DNA from: Flavobacterium quisquiliarum
Lineage (GTDB): Bacteria > Bacteroidota > Bacteroidia > Flavobacteriales > Flavobacteriaceae
NCBI RefSeq assembly: GCF_019308285.1
Contig: NZ_WWEM01000020.1
Coordinates: 1-64,000, forward strand
Direction of reading: 5' to 3'
Length of the DNA: 64,000 bases
The notes under the pieces are model-generated. The model ran no database searches, was not told the DNA's origin, and saw nothing but the letters and a program-made list of their open reading frames with translations. Positions 34,409-42,682 of this stretch are shown here, one piece after another. Within the stretch, counting starts at the first letter, position 1, and each line of letters starts with the position of its first letter. Both the position numbers and the translations under genes were made by a program.

Positions 34409-35809
34409 ATGTCATCAGAAAAAATAATACAGCACAGTGAAGCCGCAACAAAGTTCAATAAAGATGTAGAACGTGTGAATTGGCATGATGAAACACTTTG
34501 GTTTGTTCGCGCTAAAAGAGATAGATCAGCTCATCAAATAGCAGATTGGGAATTGCTTCGCGAAACGGCTTCCCAAATAAAATTTAATGTACTTTCTAAT
34601 ATCCACGATTATTTGGTTGAATTTGAGGCAAACGCGCAACGAAACGGAATAATTGTACATTGGGCAGCTGATGCCAAAGAACACAATGAAATAGTACATT
34701 CTATTCTGGCAAAACATGATGTAAAGCAAATGGTGAAATCCAAATCGATGCTTACAGAAGAATGCCATTTAAATGATTATTTAGCTGAAAAAGGAATTGA
34801 AGTAATCGATTCAGATTTAGGGGAATATATTGTTCAGCTAAGAAAAGAACCGCCAAGCCATATTGTGCTTCCAGCGATTCACTTAAAGAAAGAAGATGTA
34901 AGTGAAACTTTTCACGAACATTTAGGTACAGAAAAAGGAAATTTCAATCCGCAGTATTTAACAGAATCAGCTCGTCATAGTTTGAGAAATACTTTTTTGA
35001 CTAGAAAAGTAGCTTTAACAGGAGTCAATTTTGCCGTTGCAGAAACAGGAGAATTCGTAGTTTGCACCAATGAAGGAAATGCCGATATGGGTGCGCACTT
35101 AGCAGACGTTCATATCGCCTGTATGGGATTCGAGAAATTGATTCCGAAAAGAGAACATTTAGGTGTTTTCCTTAGATTGTTAGCACGAAGCGCAACAGGA
35201 CAGCCGATAACAACTTTTTCAAGCCATTTCAAAAAACCAAGAGACGGAAAAGAAATGCATATCGTAATTGTAGATAACGGAAGAAGCACGCAATTAGGAA
35301 GAGAAGATTTTAGGAATTCATTGAAATGCATTCGCTGCGGTGCCTGCATGAATACCTGCCCTGTGTACAGACGAAGCGGTGGACACAGTTATCATAATGC
35401 AGTTGCGGGGCCAATTGGTTCTATTTTAGCGCCAAACTTAGATATGAGCAAAAATGCTGATCTGCCTTTTGCCAGTACGCTTTGTGGTTCATGCACGAAT
35501 GTTTGCCCTGTAAAAATTGATATTCACGACCAATTATACAAATGGCGTCAGGTTTTGGTAAAAGAAGGCCATACGCCAAAGGTAAAAACTGTGGCGATGA
35601 AAACAATGGCAACCGTTTTAGCCAATCCGACCGTTTTTAATATTGCTGGGAAATCAGGACGATTTGTAATGAAGAATATTCCAGGAATAGTCAATAATAA
35701 AATGAATAAATGGTACGATCAGCGCGAAATGCCAGATGTTCCAGAAGAATCTTTTAGAGAATGGTACAAGAAAAATTCGAGAGAATCTAAAGAAAAAGGA
35801 AATGAGTAG
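34409..35809 (+). CDS. lutB: Lactate oxidation iron-sulfur subunit B (LutB/LldF)
   Basis: A 466-residue protein with an N-terminal LUD domain (about 60-290) and a C-terminal ferredoxin-like part. Two cysteine motifs bind [4Fe-4S] clusters: CIRCGACMNTCP (Cys307, 310, 313, 317) and CGSCTNVCP (Cys359, 362, 366), the second followed by a CP. This is the standard LutB layout. lutC overlaps its stop by 8 bases, a sign of translational coupling. The lutA-lutB spacer holds a dispersed repeat. Confidence 0.93.
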   Translation: MSSEKIIQHSEAATKFNKDVERVNWHDETLWFVRAKRDRSAHQIADWELLRETASQIKFNVLSNIHDYLVEFEANAQRNGIIVHWAADAKEHNEIVHSILAKHDVKQMVKSKSMLTEECHLNDYLAEKGIEVIDSDLGEYIVQLRKEPPSHIVLPAIHLKKEDVSETFHEHLGTEKGNFNPQYLTESARHSLRNTFLTRKVALTGVNFAVAETGEFVVCTNEGNADMGAHLADVHIACMGFEKLIPKREHLGVFLRLLARSATGQPITTFSSHFKKPRDGKEMHIVIVDNGRSTQLGREDFRNSLKCIRCGACMNTCPVYRRSGGHSYHNAVAGPIGSILAPNLDMSKNADLPFASTLCGSCTNVCPVKIDIHDQLYKWRQVLVKEGHTPKVKTVAMKTMATVLANPTVFNIAGKSGRFVMKNIPGIVNNKMNKWYDQREMPDVPEESFREWYKKNSRESKEKGNE

Positions 35810-36389
35810 TAAAGGCGAAATTTTAAAAAGAATAAAAGCGAATCAGCCTAATGAACTTGCAGAATTGCCAGATTTAAAACTTTTAGGTTCTGAACAATTT
35901 GATATAATAGAAACGTATAAAACGGTTTTGAAAGGGATCGGAGGAGATCCTGTTGAAGTTGCTGATTATAATGAAATCATCAATTATATCAAATCGAATT
36001 ATAATCTGGAGAAACGATTAATTACAACACTTCCAGAACTTTCTGAAATTGCGTCTTTAGACTGGAAAACAGTTGATCCGCATTCGCTTCAGGATGTTGA
36101 ATTAACAGTTGTCAAAGCGCATTTTGGTGTTGCAGAAAACAGTGGACTTTGGGTTACAGATGATATATTAGGTCAACGTGTTGCGCCATTCATAGCACAA
36201 TATTTAGCCATTGTAGTTCATAAAAAAGACATTCTGCCAACGATGCAACAAGCTTATGACAGAATTGGCAATATGGAATATGGATTTGGAACTTTTATTG
36301 CAGGGCCATCAAAAACAGCAGATATTGAACAATCTCTAGTTCTAGGCGCACATGGCGCAAGAGGATTGATTGTTTTTTTATTAGAATAA
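35802..36389 (+). CDS. lutC: Lactate oxidation subunit C (LutC/LldG)
   Basis: A 195-residue LUD-domain protein, the third subunit of the LutABC lactate-oxidising complex. The open frame begins at a TTG at 35736, but the ATG at 35802 overlaps the end of lutB by 8 bases and gives MSSKGEILKRIKAN, the usual start. The C-terminal YGFGTFIAGPSKTADIEQSLVLGAHGA is the conserved LUD active-site region. A strong terminator follows at 36494-36531. Confidence 0.92.
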   Translation: MSSKGEILKRIKANQPNELAELPDLKLLGSEQFDIIETYKTVLKGIGGDPVEVADYNEIINYIKSNYNLEKRLITTLPELSEIASLDWKTVDPHSLQDVELTVVKAHFGVAENSGLWVTDDILGQRVAPFIAQYLAIVVHKKDILPTMQQAYDRIGNMEYGFGTFIAGPSKTADIEQSLVLGAHGARGLIVFLLE

Positions 36390-36493
36390 TAAGTTGATTG
36401 AGCTTCTTTATTGATAAAAATATTCGCATAGAATTTAAACTCTATAAGGAATGTTTTATTAAAAAGAATAGCTTAAATATAAAAGCTTGATTA

Positions 36494-36531
36494 GAATGCA
36501 GGAATGTTGGTCATTTCTGCATTCTTTTTTT
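36494..36531 (+). terminator. Rho-independent terminator of the rhamnose-lactate genes
   Basis: GAATGCAG and CTGCATTC form an 8-pair stem, extended after one mismatch by AATG/CATT around a TTGGT loop and followed by seven T. It covers the ATG at 36496 that would otherwise look like a start for the next gene, and so excludes that start. Confidence 0.85.
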
Positions 36532-36591
36532 AAATTTTCCCTAAAATTACCTTATAATTGTACTTATTACCCGACCCTAACTAAGTACATT

Positions 36592-39500
36592 TTGAAACCA
36601 TTTGTTCTCTATTTTCTACTCCTTTTAGGATTTTCTTCTGAGGTTTTTTCACAAGATTATCCAGTCAAATTCCTTGATATTTCTGACGGTTTGTCTAATA
36701 ATTCAATTATCTCTATTTACCAGGATAATGAAGGATTTATGTGGTTTGGAACTTATGATGGTCTAAATCGATATGATGGCTACAATTTTAAAGTTTTTAG
36801 AAATCGGATCAACGATAAAAAATCACTATTATTCAATACGATCTACAATATTGAAGGCGATTCTAAAAACAATATTTGGATAGGAGGAACCAATGGAATT
36901 TGTATTTACGACAAGAAGAAAGCCGTCTTTCATACCGTTAGATATATAGCTCAAGATAAAAAAACAAAAGTTTTACAGGATATTATTCATCAGATGCGAT
37001 CCGTGTCAGATCAATTGGTGTTGGTTGCTTCCCAAAAATTAGGATTATTGGCTTTTGAAAATGGTTCTTTTATTGGAAAACATATTTCGCTAAATGCTTT
37101 AGGAAACAGAATCAGCATTAATACTTATGACGCGATTGCTATTCAGGAAAACAAAGAAAAATCAGGATGCTGGGTGTATGTTCGAAATGTGGGGGTGTGT
37201 AATTATGATTATAAGATAAAAGATTTAAAAATAATATTTCCGCTTTCCATTGGAGTAAAAGCAATGAAATTGTCCGCTGACGGAAATCTTTTATTAGGAA
37301 CCGATGAAGGATTATTTTTATTGAATACTAAGACAGGTTTGGTTTCAGAAAATTATTTTACCAATAAATGCAGTGTTACAGATATTTTAATTGATAAAAA
37401 AGGAAAAACCTGGCTGACAACAGACGGATGCGGTATTTTTTATATCAATCAAAATAATAAACCTGTTTCTTACAACGAACAATTAGCAAAGAGTAATTCG
37501 GTCTGGAGTTTATACGAAGACAAATCAGGTAACAAATGGTTTGGTTCACTTCGTGGGGGAATCAGTATGCTGAGTGATACGCCTAGGTATTTTAAAAGCA
37601 TCCGATACAATGCAAAAGAGCCTGCAGACAACTTTATTTTATCTTTTTGTGAAGATGAAAAAAAGAATCTTTTGGTGGGAACAGATGGTGCAGGATTGAA
37701 ATACTGGGATCGAAAAAATAATACTTATACCAATTACGGAACTTCACTTTCAAGCCCTTTTATAACGGGAATAATCCGCGATAATAACGATATCTGGATT
37801 TCTACCTGGGCAGGAGGTATCAATCGTATCAATAAGAAAACAAATAGTGTAAAAAAATATTCGTGTTATAATACTTTTACTAAACAAACTGAAAAAAATA
37901 TTTGGTTTGTATTCAAGGATTCAAAAGCCAATATTTGGGCAAGTGCAACAAATGAAGGTTCGTTATATTTTCTGGATCGCAAGACAGACAATTTTATTCT
38001 TTTTGATAAAAATATTGACAATCTGCAATGCATGACGGAAACTTCAGATGGAAAATTGTGGGCAGGAAATTATAGCACACTTTTATCTATCGAAAAAGAA
38101 ACGCGAAAAGTTACTAAAAAAGTAATTGGAAATCCTATTCGATGTATTTATGAAGATAAAGACAAGAATCTCTGGGTTGGAACACAAGAGGGAGGTTTGC
38201 TATTATTCGACCGAAAAACAAATACTTTTAAAAGATTAACGATTGATGATGGCCTGCCGTCGAATACTGTTTTAAGGTTGTTGGAAGACAAATACGGCAA
38301 CTTATGGATGAGTACCTACAACGGAATCTGTCGTTATGATAAAAAGAGTAAAACATTCCGTAATTTCTCTGTAAATGATGGACTTCAAAGCAATCAGTTT
38401 AGTTTTAATGCAGGAATCGAACTTTCTTCTGGAGAATTTCTTTTTGGAGGAATTAACGGTTTTAATATTTTTTATCCTGAAACTATAAAAGGATTTAACC
38501 AAAAGAACAATGTTTTACTGACTGATTTTTATGTTAACAATCAGCTGATTAAAGAAAGTAAAGCAGAAGTTGATACTGATTCAGATAAAATAAAAGATGT
38601 TAGTTTAGAATACGATCAAACGACATTGTCATTAGAATTTGTTGCCTTGGATTATAACAATTCAGACAAAATAAATTACGCCTATTTTCTGGAAGGCTGG
38701 GACGAGCAATGGAATTATGTTGGACAAACCCGAAAAGCAAATTATTCCAGACTTCCGGAAGGGAAATATACTTTTAAAGTAAAAACAACCAATTTCCAGG
38801 GCGGATGGAATAAAGAAGTCAGTTTGGTTTTTATAACTGTTTTACCACCATGGTACAGAACCTGGTGGGCCTATACCTTGTATTTAGCGGCAATTGGCGG
38901 ACTTTTATTTTTATATCTAGATTATAATAAAAACAAAGAAAAATTAAAATATAAAGTCAAGATTGCTGAACTGGAAAGCAAAAAAGAAAAAGAGATAGCC
39001 GAAAAACAGGCGTCAATGTTTACTTATATTTCGCATGAATTTAGAACGCCGCTTTCGCTGATTATTAATCCGTTGAAAAAAGCGGTTCAGAAAGAAAATG
39101 TTGAAAATGGTTCTGCTGGAAGTGATTTGGCTATTGCGCACCGAAATGCGAGAAGGCTTTTAAGTTTGGTTGATCAGTTGCTTTTATTAAGAAAAGCTGA
39201 AAACGATGCCGATTCCTTGCGATTGTCTCCCATTAACGTAAATAATCTTTCTAATGAAGTGTATCAATGTTTCGTCAATCAGGCAAAAGAAAAACAGATT
39301 AGTTATAATTTCATTATTCCTGAGCATGAAATTACAATCATTGGCGATTATGAAAAGATAGAAATTTCATTGTTCAATTTAATGTCAAATGCTTTTAAAT
39401 ATACACCAGTTGGAGGAGAAATCAATTTGAAAGTAACCGAAAATGAGGATGAAGTTTTTCTTGAAATAAGCGATAGTGGAGACGGAATTGATAAAAAAGA

Positions 39501-40611
39501 TATTGATGTTATTTTTGAAAAATTCAAACAGATCAATTCTAAAGTTTCCGTAGGAACTGGTTTTGGTATCGGGCTTTATATCGTAAAATATTTTGTTGAC
39601 AAACACAAAGGTTCTGTAGCCTGCAGTAGTGAAACTGGAAAGGGGAGTATTTTTAAACTAACATTTTTAAAAGGAAATAGTCATTTTGAAGATGCTGAAA
39701 TAACAGACGAAAAACCGCAGAGAAGCCAGTTATTTGATGAATTGATTCCAGATGAATTGGAAGAACCAGCAATAATAAACTTGGTTTCTGAAAGTGATTT
39801 TAAAAAGACCATGTTAACTGAAAAACGTACTGTCTTAATTATTGATGATAATGCTGAGATTCGCACCTATTTAATCAAATTGTTTTCTGATAATTACATT
39901 GTCTATATTGCAGAAAATGGAGAAGAAGGACTAAAACTGACCAAAAAACACATGCCTGATCTTGTAATCAGTGATATTACAATGGAAGAAATGGATGGTT
40001 TGGAATTATGCCGAAAAATTAAAGAAGACAATGCATTATCACACATTCCTGTTATTTTATTAACGGCATCCAAAAATCCTGAAACCCATTTACAGGGAAT
40101 TAATGAAGGTGCAGACGATTATATCACAAAACCATTTGACGATGATATTCTGACAGCACGTGTAGAATCTTTATTGCGAAACCGACACAATTTACGTGCT
40201 TATTTCTTAGATAGTATAACGCTCAAAGAAAACACTCAGAAAGTTCCTGTCGAATATCAGCAGATGCTAAAAAAATGTATAGATATTGTAGAAGCCAACA
40301 TTCATAAAAAAGATTTTACGATTCGAACTTTTGCACTTGAAATGGGAATGAGCCACAGAACGCTTTATACCAAAATCAAAATTATTTCGGGACAGACATT
40401 AAATGCTTTTATTCGTTCCCTACGAATTCGAAGAGCAGCGATGTTAATGTTGACAGAAGAAATGAATATCGCACAAGCAAGTGCCGAAGTTGGTTTTGAA
40501 GACCCAAAATATTTCAGACAGCAATTCGTAAAACTTTTTGGAATGACTCCGTCAGAATATATCAAAAAGTATAAAAGTTCCTTCAATTCGGATCTAAATA
40601 TCATTAAATAG
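36592..40611 (+). CDS. Hybrid two-component system sensor/regulator (HTCS)
   Basis: A single-protein sensor and transcription activator of the type that controls Bacteroidota PULs. From a TTG start at 36592 it has 1339 residues: a signal peptide (MKPFVLYFLLLLGFSSEVFSQ), a periplasmic double beta-propeller of two-component regulator repeats (about 25-640), a Y_Y_Y domain (about 660-750), a membrane segment (about 758-779), a HisKA domain with His815 in ISHEFRTP, an ATPase domain (SGDGID, TGFGIGLYIVKYF), a receiver with Asp1128 in ISDITMEEMDG and TKPF, and an AraC-type helix-turn-helix (about 1235-1335). ATG starts upstream fall in the lut terminator, hence the TTG choice. It should bind an oligosaccharide in the periplasm and switch on the SusE/C/D operon downstream. 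Confidence 0.93.
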   Translation: MKPFVLYFLLLLGFSSEVFSQDYPVKFLDISDGLSNNSIISIYQDNEGFMWFGTYDGLNRYDGYNFKVFRNRINDKKSLLFNTIYNIEGDSKNNIWIGGTNGICIYDKKKAVFHTVRYIAQDKKTKVLQDIIHQMRSVSDQLVLVASQKLGLLAFENGSFIGKHISLNALGNRISINTYDAIAIQENKEKSGCWVYVRNVGVCNYDYKIKDLKIIFPLSIGVKAMKLSADGNLLLGTDEGLFLLNTKTGLVSENYFTNKCSVTDILIDKKGKTWLTTDGCGIFYINQNNKPVSYNEQLAKSNSVWSLYEDKSGNKWFGSLRGGISMLSDTPRYFKSIRYNAKEPADNFILSFCEDEKKNLLVGTDGAGLKYWDRKNNTYTNYGTSLSSPFITGIIRDNNDIWISTWAGGINRINKKTNSVKKYSCYNTFTKQTEKNIWFVFKDSKANIWASATNEGSLYFLDRKTDNFILFDKNIDNLQCMTETSDGKLWAGNYSTLLSIEKETRKVTKKVIGNPIRCIYEDKDKNLWVGTQEGGLLLFDRKTNTFKRLTIDDGLPSNTVLRLLEDKYGNLWMSTYNGICRYDKKSKTFRNFSVNDGLQSNQFSFNAGIELSSGEFLFGGINGFNIFYPETIKGFNQKNNVLLTDFYVNNQLIKESKAEVDTDSDKIKDVSLEYDQTTLSLEFVALDYNNSDKINYAYFLEGWDEQWNYVGQTRKANYSRLPEGKYTFKVKTTNFQGGWNKEVSLVFITVLPPWYRTWWAYTLYLAAIGGLLFLYLDYNKNKEKLKYKVKIAELESKKEKEIAEKQASMFTYISHEFRTPLSLIINPLKKAVQKENVENGSAGSDLAIAHRNARRLLSLVDQLLLLRKAENDADSLRLSPINVNNLSNEVYQCFVNQAKEKQISYNFIIPEHEITIIGDYEKIEISLFNLMSNAFKYTPVGGEINLKVTENEDEVFLEISDSGDGIDKKDIDVIFEKFKQINSKVSVGTGFGIGLYIVKYFVDKHKGSVACSSETGKGSIFKLTFLKGNSHFEDAEITDEKPQRSQLFDELIPDELEEPAIINLVSESDFKKTMLTEKRTVLIIDDNAEIRTYLIKLFSDNYIVYIAENGEEGLKLTKKHMPDLVISDITMEEMDGLELCRKIKEDNALSHIPVILLTASKNPETHLQGINEGADDYITKPFDDDILTARVESLLRNRHNLRAYFLDSITLKENTQKVPVEYQQMLKKCIDIVEANIHKKDFTIRTFALEMGMSHRTLYTKIKIISGQTLNAFIRSLRIRRAAMLMLTEEMNIAQASAEVGFEDPKYFRQQFVKLFGMTPSEYIKKYKSSFNSDLNIIK

Positions 40612-41238
40612 TTAAGAGAACAATAAAATTATGTTGCATTATCTGCTTGATTTTTGCGATAATGCTTAAAATCTTCTATACAACTTAAACGTTTTAGCTG
40701 AAAAAATAGTATTTATTCAATAATTACGGATAATTTAAAAATACATACCTAATTTTTAATATTTGCTAAAAATAAACACGAAATAATAGTTAATTGCAAT
40801 TTTGACCTCCTTTTTTTTCCATTTTACCCCTCCTTAGAAGTGTGTAATAAACATTTCTTTGCACTTATAGCAATCAATTAGTACGGAATTGGTGTTAGTT
40901 ATAAATGTTAGTTTCAAGATAATTTTTTTTATCTGTTTAAAGAGCTGAGCACTCTTTAAATTTTCTAAAAGTAATGGTTGGTTACATTACTTTTTGAACC
41001 CGCAGCTTATTTATAAGCTGCGGGTTAATTACAAAACAACTAACATAATTAAGAAGTAAAAAAGAGAAAAAAAATAGCAAACAATTAATCAAACTCAATT
41101 CTATATGCAAGTAGCCACATAATTATTTCGACTTCTTTTCTGCCTCAAGAGAGGAAGAGAAAACTTGAATAACCTACGATTAAAACAAACTTTCACTTTC
41201 GAAAGAAACCTAACTAACTAAACCTTAAAATTAAAGAA
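40612..41238. promoter_or_regulatory. Control region and leader of the SusE/C/D operon
   Basis: About 630 bases without a gene. GACCTCC (40804-40810) and CCCCTCC (40827-40833) form a direct repeat with a 23-base period. It is followed by TTTCTTTG at 40854-40861, one base away from TANNTTTG. There is no TTG at the proper distance, as expected for an activator-dependent promoter. AraC-type domains bind direct repeats, so this pair is the best candidate HTCS site. Three perfect hairpins follow at 40936-41026, and a fourth, imperfect stem lies near 41136-41178. Confidence 0.5.
40936..41026 (+). other. Three consecutive perfect stem-loops in the SusE/C/D leader
   Basis: Stem 1: TTTAAAGAG (40936-40944) / CTCTTTAAA (40952-40960), followed by TTTTCT. 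Stem 2: AAAAGTAATG (40967-40976) / CATTACTTTT (40985-40994). Stem 3: AACCCGCAGCTTAT (40997-41010) / ATAAGCTGCGGGTT (41013-41026), 14 pairs. Stems 1 and 2 resemble terminators with weak T-tracts; stem 3 has none. They may end the HTCS transcript, or attenuate or protect the PUL mRNA. Confidence 0.65.
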
Positions 41239-42636
41239 ATGAAAAAAAATGTATTTTTATTTTTTCTTGCTCTTTTTGGCATTCTTCTAACAGGCTGTCA
41301 AAATAATGAATCAGGATTCCCTAGTTCTGATAACCCTACGGTGGTAGTTTCTACAAAAGAAATTTATGGAGCGCCAAGTAGAAAATTTGAAATCAAAGCA
41401 GCTCTTGCCGATGATTTAGGATTAAAAAGCGTACAGATTCAAATTCCAGAATTATCATTGGATAAAACAATTAGTTTTGCAACAAATCCGCTTTTAGAAT
41501 CGTATGATCTTAGTTACTTTTTTGAAGTTCCAGCCAATAGAGGAACATCAGAAGCATTCAAAATAAAATTAATCGTTACTGACGTTTCGGGAAATGTTGT
41601 AAACGAAGAAATCAATTTACGTCTTGACGGAGAGTTTGCAGCACCAAGCATTTCTATGATAACGCCAAAAGAAGGAGCCGTAATTTTATTGTCTACAAGT
41701 AATGACATGCCTGTAAATTTTGTAGTAAATGACGATTCAGGAATTGATTATATTCAGATAAAATGTGAAGAATTGGGTATTGATGAAACCGTACAATTAG
41801 ACGGTGCCCCTCATTCTTATACTTTCAATAAAACCTATAAATTGCCAGTTACAGCAGCCAATTATGTTTTAACGATTACGGCTAAAGATAAATTTACAAT
41901 TCCAAATACAGGATCAATCAATATAAATATTGTGGCTACAAATGAGTATCCAGCAATCTATTTATGCGACCAGCCAAAAGGAACTAATTTGACAACAGAT
42001 GCAGTGGGTGTTCCAATGTATTTCCATGAAAAAACAGGTCAGGATTTCGAATTCAAATATTATGCTGATAAAGACAACAAAGAAATTTACTTCTTAGGTC
42101 AGGAATCAGATTTTGCACCACATTGTTTTGGTCTAAATGCTTCAAATGAATTAATAGATGATGTGGCTTCAACACCAATTATTTTGCCAACAAAAGGATA
42201 TTACAAGATAAAAGTAAATCCGAATACTTTAAAATACACTGCAGAAAAATACACGCCTTCGAGTAAAGTTTGGGCAGATGTGGCTAACGGTTTATGGCAT
42301 GATGATGCGGCACAGAGAAAACCTTTCGTAAGTGTTTGCGGTGGCGGAATTCAAGGTGCAACTTGGGATACTTGGGATGCTTGGACACAAAAAGGACTGC
42401 ACTTAGCTAATAATGCTTCAAATCCATATCAATTAGTTGGAGAGTATACTTTAACTGGAACTATGGAAGCTACTTTCACAGGTCAATGGTGGGATCCATC
42501 TTGGAGATTAATTAAAAACGGAATTGCAACCATGTCTCCAGGAGAAAATGGTAATGCTAAATACTCAGCTGCTCCGGGTGTATACAAAGTAGTTTTAGAT
42601 ACGGAATTAGAAAGAGTATTTATCACAAAAAAATAG
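41239..42636 (+). CDS. SusE/F-like surface glycan-binding lipoprotein
   Basis: A 465-residue lipoprotein (LLTGC, Cys20) encoded just before susC. The N-terminal two thirds are beta-sandwich repeats of Ig/fibronectin type: two similar segments begin VVVSTKEIYGAPSRKFEIKA and SISMITPKEGAVILL. The C-terminal part (about 240-465) with KGYYKIKVNPNTLKYTAEKY and APGVYKVVLDTELERVFI resembles the SusE/SusF carbohydrate-binding modules, where the last strand carries the growing chain's contact residues. Such proteins sit on the cell surface and hold the polysaccharide for the SusC/SusD importer. Being first in the operon rather than after susD is a little unusual. Confidence 0.75.
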   Translation: MKKNVFLFFLALFGILLTGCQNNESGFPSSDNPTVVVSTKEIYGAPSRKFEIKAALADDLGLKSVQIQIPELSLDKTISFATNPLLESYDLSYFFEVPANRGTSEAFKIKLIVTDVSGNVVNEEINLRLDGEFAAPSISMITPKEGAVILLSTSNDMPVNFVVNDDSGIDYIQIKCEELGIDETVQLDGAPHSYTFNKTYKLPVTAANYVLTITAKDKFTIPNTGSININIVATNEYPAIYLCDQPKGTNLTTDAVGVPMYFHEKTGQDFEFKYYADKDNKEIYFLGQESDFAPHCFGLNASNELIDDVASTPIILPTKGYYKIKVNPNTLKYTAEKYTPSSKVWADVANGLWHDDAAQRKPFVSVCGGGIQGATWDTWDAWTQKGLHLANNASNPYQLVGEYTLTGTMEATFTGQWWDPSWRLIKNGIATMSPGENGNAKYSAAPGVYKVVLDTELERVFITKK

Positions 42637-42682
42637 TGGGTTATGACCTTTGTTGTAAAATTAATAAATAAAACAGCTTCAT

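Noticed and set aside
36496..36591. ATG-started N-terminal extension of the HTCS protein
   Set aside because: It lies in the stem and T-tract of the lut terminator and would put about 30 polar and hydrophobic residues before a normal signal peptide.
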